From the NCBI GenBank assembly GCA_022574655.1, contig JACZRQ010000011.1, positions 1 to 40,440 on the forward strand: a stretch of DNA of 40,440 bases. Direction: 5' to 3'. Of this stretch, positions 33,860 to 40,440 are shown piece after piece. Position numbers and translations under genes: made by a program. Under the pieces are notes generated by a model, which searched no databases, was not told the DNA's origin, and saw only the letters and a list, made by a program, of their open reading frames with translations. This stretch comes from Chloroflexota bacterium (GTDB lineage: Bacteria > Chloroflexota > Dehalococcoidia > SM23-28-2 > RBG-16-64-32). The number at the start of each line of letters is the position of its first letter. Position 1 is the stretch's first letter.

Positions 33860-34036
33860 CTACTCCCGGAGCACGCTGCGTGCGACTTCGGCGTCGTTGC
33901 AGGCGTAGGAGCCTTTGGGCATGACGACGGTGTTTTCGTGGCCTTTGCCGGCGAGGAGGGCGGCGTCGCCAGCGTGAGCGATGCGCAGGGCTCGGGCTAT
34001 GGCGTCGCGGCGGTCCGGGATGAGCGCGTCGGGATT
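33860..34036 (-). pseudogene. C-terminal fragment of a Mur ligase (MurE-like)
   Basis: Read on the minus strand from 34036: NPDALIPDRRDAIARALRI, then AHAGDAALLAGKGHENTVV, then SYACNDAEVARSVLRE and TAG at 33862-33860. PDRRDAI, LLAGKGHE and the D-AEVAR end are typical of the last 60 residues of UDP-MurNAc-tripeptide synthetase MurE. No start codon or upstream domains are present, so it is a decayed or transposed gene end. It fills the space between the ATPase and the SGNH hydrolase. Confidence 0.62.
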
Positions 34037-34050
34037 GGGTAGGATAGGAC

Positions 34051-35163
34051 GTGAAGATCATGTTTCTATCACAGGGAATCCGCTTGTTGCCGCTGGCGGT
34101 GCTGACGGCGGCGTTGGTTGCCATCGTAGGGGGACGGTCGGCGCTCGCCGAGCCAGAGGCAGCGGGGTGGCCAGACTCGATGGCCGCGCTTGGCGATTCG
34201 ATCACACAAGCGGCTAACAGCAGCGGAATCGGCGATCAACCGCAGAACTCGTGGTCGACAGGAACGAATGTGGCGGTCGATAGCGTGTACTTGCGGATCC
34301 TAGCGCAGAACCCCGCAATTAGCGGCAACAACTTCAACGATTCGGTGAGCGGCGCACAGATGACCGACCTCAACGGACAGGCAGCCTCGGCCGTGAGCCA
34401 GGGCGTGGAGCTGGTGACGATCCTGATGGGGGCGAACGACGTCTGCACCGACACCGAGGCTTCGATGACGCCGGTCGCGACGTTCCAGTCGCAGTTGGAG
34501 ACGGCGATGGCCACGTTAAGCGCTGGACTGCCGGACGCACGGATCGCCGTCCTCAGCATCCCAGATGTGTACCACCTCTGGGACATCCTGCACGATGACC
34601 TGATTACTGTGGTGTTCTGGGACGGTTTTTTGATCTGCCAGTCCCTGCTGGAGAACGCGATGTCGCTGGCACCGGAGGACGTCCAGCGGCGAGCGAACGT
34701 GCGGCAGCGGAACATCGACTTCAATACGGTGTTGGAGAACGTTTGCGCCGAGTATGCGCAGTGCCGCTTCGACGATAACGCCGGGTTCAACACGGCGTTC
34801 GGCCCAGAGCACGTGGCGTTCGACTACTTCCATCCATCGGTCTCCGGGCAAGCGCTGGCAGCGAGTGTCGCGTGGGCCTCGTGGTCCGATTTTATTGGCC
34901 TTCAGCTCATCCAGGGCGACAACGACTGCGACGGCGACTCCGACTCCGTCGACGCCCTCAAGGGTCTGCAGCACGTCGCCGCCATCGGATTCTCGCAGGA
35001 GGAGGGCTGCCCAGCGCTGGGGTCCGAGGTGGCATCTCTCTTTGGAGACGTGGACTGCGACGACGACGTCGACTCTGTTGACGCCCTCAAGATACTTCGC
35101 AAGGTTGCGGGCTTGTCTGTCGCGCAGAACGAACCGTGCTCGGACATCGGCGAGCCACTCTGA
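34051..35163 (+). CDS. secreted SGNH/GDSL hydrolase with C-terminal dockerin-type repeats
   Basis: 370 aa from GTG at 34051. Signal peptide 1-33 (hydrophobic LLPLAVLTAALVAIVGG, cleavage after SALA). SGNH hydrolase blocks: ALGDSITQA with nucleophile Ser50, GANDVC with Asn129, and FDYFHPSVSGQ with Asp258/His261. Residues 289-308 and 332-352 are two Ca-binding dockerin-like repeats (DNDCDGDSDSVDALKGLQH and GDVDCDDDVDSVDALKILRK). It is an extracellular esterase or lipase-type enzyme that could dock onto a cohesin partner or the cell surface. No cohesin gene is in the window. Confidence 0.86.
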   Translation: MKIMFLSQGIRLLPLAVLTAALVAIVGGRSALAEPEAAGWPDSMAALGDSITQAANSSGIGDQPQNSWSTGTNVAVDSVYLRILAQNPAISGNNFNDSVSGAQMTDLNGQAASAVSQGVELVTILMGANDVCTDTEASMTPVATFQSQLETAMATLSAGLPDARIAVLSIPDVYHLWDILHDDLITVVFWDGFLICQSLLENAMSLAPEDVQRRANVRQRNIDFNTVLENVCAEYAQCRFDDNAGFNTAFGPEHVAFDYFHPSVSGQALAASVAWASWSDFIGLQLIQGDNDCDGDSDSVDALKGLQHVAAIGFSQEEGCPALGSEVASLFGDVDCDDDVDSVDALKILRKVAGLSVAQNEPCSDIGEPL

Positions 35164-35311
35164 CCTAGATCAGACATCGAACGAACAGCCGACACTAGGG
35201 CGTTTTGGTAGGGGTTCCTGTACCGGGTGGCGTCGCGGCGGTCGGAGATGAATTGGGCGTGTCATAGAACGACACAAACGTGGGCCATCTGATCAGCGAG
35301 ACACGGATAAC

Positions 35312-35340
35312 TTGACAAATAGAATATATGTTCTGACAAT
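35312..35340 (+). promoter_or_regulatory. promoter with LexA-type SOS box before imuB
   Basis: TTGACA (35312-35317), 17-bp spacer, GACAAT (35335-35340). The spacer contains AGAATATATGTTCT (35321-35334), a near-palindrome matching the GAAC-N4-GTTC type of LexA box with one change. Placement between -35 and -10 fits repression. The downstream genes are classic SOS mutagenesis genes. Confidence 0.68.
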
Positions 35341-35355
35341 AAGGCCCTATCACTC

Positions 35356-36525
35356 ATGTGTATTGCCTGTGTCTACATTCCGCGCTTCGCTGTCGAGGCC
35401 GAGCGACAGCGTCACCCGGATATCAGCAACCGCGCCGTCCTGATTGGCGGCATGAACGTGCACGACTGCTCGCTGGGCGCGGAGACGGCCGGCGTCTGCA
35501 GAGGCATGCGCATGACCGAGGCGATTGCACTGTGCAGCCGTGCGGTCGTGCTCCCTCCGAACGCGGCACACTACCAGCGCCGCTTCGACGAGGTGTTCGG
35601 TTTGCTCAGAGAGGTGAGTCCGGACATCGAACTTGGCGAGCCGGGGGTGGCTTACGTCTCTCTCTCCGGTATCTCCGGGGATATCCAAGCGCTCGCCCAA
35701 GACGTGATTTCAACGCTGCATAAGCAGCTCGGGTTCATGGCCAGTGTGGGGATCGCGGGTGGTAAGTTCACGGCTCGCATTGCCGGCGTTACATCGCGTT
35801 CCGGTGTCGTGAAGATCGTTCCGTCTGGTGCTGAGGCGGCGTTCCTCGGGGGGCTGCCCTGCGCACAACTCCCCGCCAGCGAAGCGATGCTGCGGCGGCT
35901 GAAGCTGCTCGGCCTGGAGACGATTGGTGATGTCGCCAACCTGCCGCTGGGTCCGTTCCAGCAGCAGTTCGGCCTGGAGGGTAAGCGCTGCTGGGAGCTT
36001 GCGCACGGAACCGACAACGAGCCCCTCGTCCCGACCGTCGCCGAGCAAACGATCACTCGCCGTCTTCAACTGCCAGCGCCCGTTGTCACGCTTGAAGCGA
36101 TCTTCGCCGGACTGGAAAGCCTGATTGGCGCGGCTTATGCAGACAAGACGCTGCGAGGTCACTGGGTGCGGAAGGTCGTCGTCCGCGCGAACTTCGACAG
36201 CGGTGGGTCGTGGGAGTTGCCGGTCTCCTTCCGTGAGGCGCTGGCCGACCCGAAAGACGCCTGGTTCGCGGTCAAGAACGCGGTCATCCGACACCCACCT
36301 GACCGACCGGTGGAGGAGTTGGAGGTCGAACTCGTCGGCTTGAGCAGCGAATTCGGTAAGCAAGGATCGATGTTCGAAAACAAAGGCAAGCTCTGGCGGC
36401 AGGTGGAGGAAGCCGCGCGCCAGATGGGAACAAACGGAGGCCCGTCCGTGGGACGCATTGTGGAGGTGGAACCGTGGTCGCGAATACCGGAGCGACGAGC
36501 GGCGCTCGAAGACTTCGCCCGCTAA
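35356..36525 (+). CDS. imuB: ImuB-like Y-family polymerase homologue (non-catalytic)
   Basis: 389 aa. Y-family palm/fingers architecture, but the catalytic acids are gone: where active Y polymerases have DMDAFFA it reads CVYIPRFAVEAE, and where SIDEAYLD is expected it reads GVAYVSLSGI. The helix-hairpin-helix (LGLETIGDVANLPLGPFQQQFG) and little-finger parts follow. ImuB tethers the error-prone polymerase DnaE2 to the beta clamp. The gene lies behind a LexA-type box and heads imuB-DUF6504-dnaE2. An imuA gene is not seen. Confidence 0.82.
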   Translation: MCIACVYIPRFAVEAERQRHPDISNRAVLIGGMNVHDCSLGAETAGVCRGMRMTEAIALCSRAVVLPPNAAHYQRRFDEVFGLLREVSPDIELGEPGVAYVSLSGISGDIQALAQDVISTLHKQLGFMASVGIAGGKFTARIAGVTSRSGVVKIVPSGAEAAFLGGLPCAQLPASEAMLRRLKLLGLETIGDVANLPLGPFQQQFGLEGKRCWELAHGTDNEPLVPTVAEQTITRRLQLPAPVVTLEAIFAGLESLIGAAYADKTLRGHWVRKVVVRANFDSGGSWELPVSFREALADPKDAWFAVKNAVIRHPPDRPVEELEVELVGLSSEFGKQGSMFENKGKLWRQVEEAARQMGTNGGPSVGRIVEVEPWSRIPERRAALEDFAR

Positions 36526-36767
36526 ACCAGCCCCGTCCAATCGATGTCGAGACGGACGAGGGCGGCAGGCCAGCTGTCGTCTCTCTCGCCGGGCATCGCT
36601 GTGAAGTCGAAGCGGTCCTCGAAACGTGGCGCATAGACGACGAGTGGTGGCGGAAGCAGCCTGTAAGCCGGTCGTACTGGCGCGTCTCGCTGGAAGACGG
36701 GCGGACGATGGACGTGTACCACGACCTCGCGCGGCGTTGTTGGTACAGGCAAGCGTACTCGGCATGA
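36474..36767 (+). CDS. DUF6504-type protein of the mutagenesis cassette
   Basis: 97 aa from GTG at 36474, overlapping imuB by 52 nt and the dnaE2 start by 4 nt. The core WRIDDEWWRKQPVSRSYWRVSLEDGRTMDVYHDLARRCWYRQAYSA matches the small domain often found between or fused to ImuB and DnaE2. Function unknown; likely a partner in translesion synthesis. Confidence 0.75.
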   Translation: MVANTGATSGARRLRPLNQPRPIDVETDEGGRPAVVSLAGHRCEVEAVLETWRIDDEWWRKQPVSRSYWRVSLEDGRTMDVYHDLARRCWYRQAYSA

Positions 36768-39700
36768 GCTACGTCGAGCTGCACGCGCACTCGAACTTCT
36801 CGTTCCTTGAAGGTGCGTCGCATATCGACGAGATGGTGATGCGCGCGCGCGAACTCGGCCACGACACGCTTGCAGTCACCGATCACGATGGCCTGCACGG
36901 AGCGATGGAGTTTGCGCAGTGCGCGCGGGCCTGGGGCCTGCGGTCGATCACCGGCGCTGAGGTTACGTTAGCCTCCGGCTACCACCTGACGCTCCTCTGC
37001 GAGAACCAACGCGGTTACGCTAACCTCTGTCGCCTGCTCTCCCACGCGCACCTCGATCACGAACGTGGCGAGCCACGCGTAGAACCGGAAGTTCTGGCGC
37101 TACGCACAGAAGGGTTGATCGCGCTTTCCGGTTGCCGCAACGGTGAAGTGCCGTGGCTGATAGCCGCTGGCCGCCACCGCGAGGCCGAGGAAACCGCCCG
37201 CCACTACGCTGACCTCTTCGGTCACGAGAACTTCTTCCTGGAACTGCAGAGCAACTTCGTATACGGCGACGTTCGCCGCAATCGCTGTCTCGCCGAACTC
37301 GCCAAACACCTCAACCTCGCCACCGTCGCCACAGGCGATGTTCACTACCACGTCCGCGAGCGCCATCACCTGCAAGACTTGTTGGTCGCGATCCGCAGCC
37401 GCTCCACGCTCGACGCCAGCCACCGCGAGCGTCGACCCAACTCCGAGTTCTTCCTGCGAAGCCCGGGTGAGGCCGCCGAGGTGTTCCGAGACTTCCCTGA
37501 AGCCGTCGCCAACACGCAGCGCATCGCCGAGCGTTGCCAGTTCGATCTCACCCGCGACCTCGACTACCGCTTCCCTGATTATCCGGTTCCCGATGGCGAA
37601 ACCCAGGAGTCGTACCTGAGGAAGGTCTGCCGCGAGGGGGCGGCGCTCCGCTATCCAAAGTTCAGGCTTGATGTAGAATCCCGCCTCGAAGAGGAGTTGC
37701 GCCTCGTCGAGAAGCATGGGCTTTCCGGCTTCTTTTTGATCCACCGCGAGATCCTCAAGCTTGCCGAGCAGGTCGCCTTCGAGATCAAGGGCCGACCGTA
37801 TCACGGCCCGCCCGGCCGCGGGCGTGGCTCGTCCGTTGGATCGATCATCTGCTACCTGATCGGCCTCTCGCACATCGACCCGATCGCGAACAATCTTTTC
37901 CTCGGCCGCTTCCTCAATGAAGAGATGGCGTCCGTTCCCGACATCGACCTTGACTTCGCGCGCGACATCCGCGAAAAGCTGATGCTGCGCGTCTACGACC
38001 ACTTCGGCGCGGACCACGTCGGCCTCGTCGCCACGTTCCCCACCTATCGTATTCGCAGCGCGATTCGCGAAGTCGGGAAGGCGCTTGGCCTGCCGCCTGC
38101 CGAGCTCGATCGTCTCGCGAAAGCATCGGAGGGCGGCTCGGCGAAGGACATTCGCATCGAGATGCAGCGTCTCGCCCACTATCGTGACAAGAACGCCGGC
38201 GGCTGGCGTCATCTCGCTGACCTCGCGGAAGAGATCGCCGGGTTTCCACGCCACATCAGCCAGCACGTAGGCGGCCTTGTGATCTCGTCACGCCCGATCA
38301 TCGACACAGTCCCACAGGAGAAGTCAGCGATGGACGGACGCCTGCTCATCCAGTGGGACAAAGATTCCGTCGACGACGCCCGCATGATCAAGATCGACTT
38401 CCTCGCACTCGGCATGCTCTCCGCCGTCGACGAGTGTCTCGACCTGGTCGAGGAGCATCACGGCAAGCGAATCGACCTCTCGCGCATCGACTTCGAGGAC
38501 GAGCGCGTCTACGACTCAATCTGCGATGCCGATACGATGGGCGTTTTCCAGATCGAATCGCGCGCACAGATGCAGGCGCTCCCGCGCGTCCGCCCCCGCA
38601 CGCTCGACGACCTGACTGTCGAAGTCGCGATCATCCGGCCCGGCCCAATCGTCGGCGGCTCCGTGAACCCGTACATCGCTCGCCGTATGGGCCGCGAACC
38701 GGTCACATTCGAGCACCCCAGCCTCGAGCCCGCGCTCGGCGAGACGCTCGGCGTGATCCTTTTCCAGGAGCAGGTACTACAGTGCGCGATGGCGCTGGCC
38801 GGCTTCAGCGCCGGCCAGGCTGAGAGCCTCCGCCGCGCGATGAGCCGTAAGCGCTCTCACGAAGCGATCGACAAGCTGAAACAGGAGTTCGTCGACGGCT
38901 GCCGCGCTCGGGGTGTCTCTCACCAGGTCGCCGAGAGCGTCTTCGCGAAGATCGCAGCGTTCGCAGCGTTCGGCTTCCCGAAGTCGCATGCGGCCGCCTT
39001 CGGGCTCCTTGCCTACCAGACCGCCTGGCTGCGCATGTACTATCCCGCAGAGTCCCTCTGCGGCCTCTTCAACGCCCAGCCGATGGGCTTCTACGGCCCG
39101 CACGTCCTGCTCAACGACGGCAAGCGCCATGGCATCGAGATACTTCCACCCGATATCAATCAGAGTGGAGCCGATTGTTGCATCGAAGGCGGTGCTGTCC
39201 GCATTGGCCTCCGCTACACCCGCGGCCTTAGCCAAACCGCCGCGCAGTCCGTCGAAGCCGAGCGCGTGACGAACGGCGAATATCGGTCGTTGTTCGATTT
39301 CCTCGAACGCACGCAGATCAAACGCGAGACGATCGAAAACCTGATCGCCTGCGGCGCCTTCGACTCGTTCGGTCTGGAGCGACGGGAGTTGATCTGGCAG
39401 CTCGGCTTGCTCTACCGCTCCGAGGGCCGCAGCACCACCGAACGTCAGCTCGCGCTACCCTTGCCGACGCAGCAGGATATGGTGCAACTCCGTCCGATGA
39501 CTGAGTGGGACCGCATGACTGCCGACTTTACGATCCTGGGCATGTCGCCCGGCCACCATCCGATGACCTTCCTCCGTCCCGACTTGAACGAAGCGACCAT
39601 CCCGACCCACATGCTAGCGAATCTGCCGGACGGGGCACCCGTACAGGTCGTCGGCATGGTCGTCTGCCGACAGCGTCCCGGCAGTGCGAAAGGATTCGTC

Positions 39701-39913
39701 TTCATGCTCCTCGAAGACGAATACGGCCTCGCCAACATCATCGTCCGTCCACATCTCTACGACGCCGAGCGCACCACCGTCCGCACCGAACCGTTCTTAA
39801 TCGTCCATGGCACCCTGGAACGCCGCGACGGCACGATCAACGTCGCCGCACACCGCTTCACGCCGTTAACAGCACCTCGCTCGATCGCGCCTGAGGCGCA
39901 CAACTTCGGATGA
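36764..39913 (+). CDS. dnaE2: error-prone DNA polymerase III alpha subunit
   Basis: 1049 aa from the ATG at 36764. C-family polymerase of the DnaE2 group used in SOS mutagenesis. It has a PHP domain at the N-terminus (VELHAHSNFSFLEGASHIDEMV, TDHDGLHG), a palm with PDIDLDFARDIREKLMLRVY carrying the catalytic Asp pair, a GRGSSVGSIICYLIG block, FGFPKSHAAAFGLLAYQTAWLR, and a C-terminal OB fold. It lacks the extra C-terminal region of replicative DnaE1. Coupled to the DUF6504 gene by ATGA overlap. Confidence 0.95.
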   Translation: MSYVELHAHSNFSFLEGASHIDEMVMRARELGHDTLAVTDHDGLHGAMEFAQCARAWGLRSITGAEVTLASGYHLTLLCENQRGYANLCRLLSHAHLDHERGEPRVEPEVLALRTEGLIALSGCRNGEVPWLIAAGRHREAEETARHYADLFGHENFFLELQSNFVYGDVRRNRCLAELAKHLNLATVATGDVHYHVRERHHLQDLLVAIRSRSTLDASHRERRPNSEFFLRSPGEAAEVFRDFPEAVANTQRIAERCQFDLTRDLDYRFPDYPVPDGETQESYLRKVCREGAALRYPKFRLDVESRLEEELRLVEKHGLSGFFLIHREILKLAEQVAFEIKGRPYHGPPGRGRGSSVGSIICYLIGLSHIDPIANNLFLGRFLNEEMASVPDIDLDFARDIREKLMLRVYDHFGADHVGLVATFPTYRIRSAIREVGKALGLPPAELDRLAKASEGGSAKDIRIEMQRLAHYRDKNAGGWRHLADLAEEIAGFPRHISQHVGGLVISSRPIIDTVPQEKSAMDGRLLIQWDKDSVDDARMIKIDFLALGMLSAVDECLDLVEEHHGKRIDLSRIDFEDERVYDSICDADTMGVFQIESRAQMQALPRVRPRTLDDLTVEVAIIRPGPIVGGSVNPYIARRMGREPVTFEHPSLEPALGETLGVILFQEQVLQCAMALAGFSAGQAESLRRAMSRKRSHEAIDKLKQEFVDGCRARGVSHQVAESVFAKIAAFAAFGFPKSHAAAFGLLAYQTAWLRMYYPAESLCGLFNAQPMGFYGPHVLLNDGKRHGIEILPPDINQSGADCCIEGGAVRIGLRYTRGLSQTAAQSVEAERVTNGEYRSLFDFLERTQIKRETIENLIACGAFDSFGLERRELIWQLGLLYRSEGRSTTERQLALPLPTQQDMVQLRPMTEWDRMTADFTILGMSPGHHPMTFLRPDLNEATIPTHMLANLPDGAPVQVVGMVVCRQRPGSAKGFVFMLLEDEYGLANIIVRPHLYDAERTTVRTEPFLIVHGTLERRDGTINVAAHRFTPLTAPRSIAPEAHNFG

Positions 39914-40047
39914 CGGCTCCGACATCTTCGATAGCGGTGCGAAGCGAGGATGCTGTAGTTCCAACGTGAGCGCGCTAGGGTCTTGGCGCTATCATTGAGA
40001 TGGCGCGCCTCGGTGTGGACCGGGGTGTCGTTTGCCCTGCGATGCGG

Positions 40048-40440
40048 TCAGTTGCCGGGAACGGAATCCGGCTCAGGCGCCGATATCTCCGCTCCCTCGA
40101 TGTGTATCTCCGGTAGCCATTCGAGCCAGCGCGGGAAGTACCAGTTCCAGTCTCCCAGCAGTTCCATGCTGGCCGGCACCAGTATCATACGGACGATCGT
40201 AGCGTCGAGAATGATGGCGACGGCGAGGCCGAACCCGACCTGCTGGAAGGTCACCAGGTCTCCTGAAGCCATGCCACCGAACACCGCGACCATGATCAGC
40301 GCCGCGCCGGTGATGATGCCTGCCGTTTGGCGCAGCCCGTAGGCGACGGAGGCCGTGTTGTCGCCGGTCTCGTCGTAGCGTTCCTTGATCCGGCTGAGCA
40401 GGAACACGTGATAGTCCATCGAGAGGCCGAAGAGGATGGC
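40048..40440 (-). CDS. MMPL-family RND transporter, C-terminal part (5' end outside window)
   Basis: 131 codons in window, the last part of an inner-membrane RND transporter of the MmpL type. AILFGLSMDYHVFLLSRIKERYDETGDN is the conserved loop after the eighth helix. It is followed by GLRQTAGIITGAALIMVAVFGG and QVGFGLAVAIILDATIVRMILVPASMELLGDWNWYFPRWLEWLP, the usual end. Substrate unknown (lipids or drugs). The 134 nt between it and dnaE2 hold nothing I can name. Confidence 0.92.
   Translation of the reverse strand, partial: AILFGLSMDYHVFLLSRIKERYDETGDNTASVAYGLRQTAGIITGAALIMVAVFGGMASGDLVTFQQVGFGLAVAIILDATIVRMILVPASMELLGDWNWYFPRWLEWLPEIHIEGAEISAPEPDSVPGN

Noticed and set aside
37100-38266. Long 388-codon minus-strand ORF inside dnaE2
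   Set aside because: Typical GC-rich shadow frame of a strongly conserved plus-strand gene; no family motifs.

Overview
The window is a contiguous bacterial chromosome segment of moderately high GC with dense operons and many 4-base ATGA overlaps. It probably belongs to an uncultured Chloroflexota, perhaps Dehalococcoidia-like. That placement is an inference from gene style (HisZ/HisG histidine pathway, secreted SGNH hydrolase with dockerin-type repeats, PPOX and DinB-like genes among pur genes, NfeD/slipin pair) and not from a marker gene. UGA is used as an ordinary stop by many genes here, so this is not a genome with reassigned UGA.

Layout. 1-1.9 kb: rimM tail, tRNA-Ala(CGC) and a convergent cyclopropane-fatty-acid synthase. 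2.1-7.7 kb: a metal island that looks mercury-related. It holds a MerR regulator, an HMA metallochaperone, a CcdA-like membrane protein, a divergent ArsR/small membrane protein/rhodanese-CBS operon, a MerB-like alkylmercury lyase, and a TrkA-type K+ channel followed by fragments of a second merB. 7.7-10.4 kb: accessory HNH and FRG-domain genes and an intergenic repeat. 10.4-20.5 kb: xseA-xseB, a PHP phosphoesterase, purine genes (purN-like, purD, purE, purB, purC, purS) with small companions and a disrupted methyltransferase. 20.5-27.4 kb: a minus-strand histidine operon (hisZ-hisG-[phospholipase C-like]-hisD-hisC-hisB-nudix). 27.5-30.7 kb: NfeD/slipin, birA and a small leader ORF with a terminator. 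30.8-34 kb: an inverted copy of the intergenic repeat, an RloC-like AAA ATPase and a murE remnant. 34-40 kb: a dockerin-bearing SGNH hydrolase, an SOS mutagenesis cassette (imuB-DUF6504-dnaE2) and the end of an MmpL transporter.

The main discovery is a probable selenium-based mercury detoxification system. The merB-like gene at 5436-6176 is interrupted by exactly two in-frame UGA codons. They fall at the positions of the two catalytic cysteines of MerB (Cys96 and Cys159 of the classical enzyme), and the catalytic Asp of the C-A-x-D motif is kept. Each UGA is followed, after exactly 12 nt, by a perfect hairpin (8 bp with a GGUC loop; 7 bp with a GUUC loop), which is the layout of a bacterial SECIS element. 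The neighbouring rhodanese-CBS gene has two in-frame UGAs at its active-site-loop cysteine positions, and the second is again followed after 12 nt by an 8-bp hairpin. A methyltransferase at 15.7-16.5 kb carries tandem UGA-UGA where relatives, as I recall them, have Cys-Cys, but it also has a frameshift. An automatic gene caller would split all three genes. Together with the metal-sensing regulators and metal-binding proteins around them, they suggest an organism that uses selenolates in place of thiolates to handle (organo)mercury. No merA and no sel genes lie in the window.
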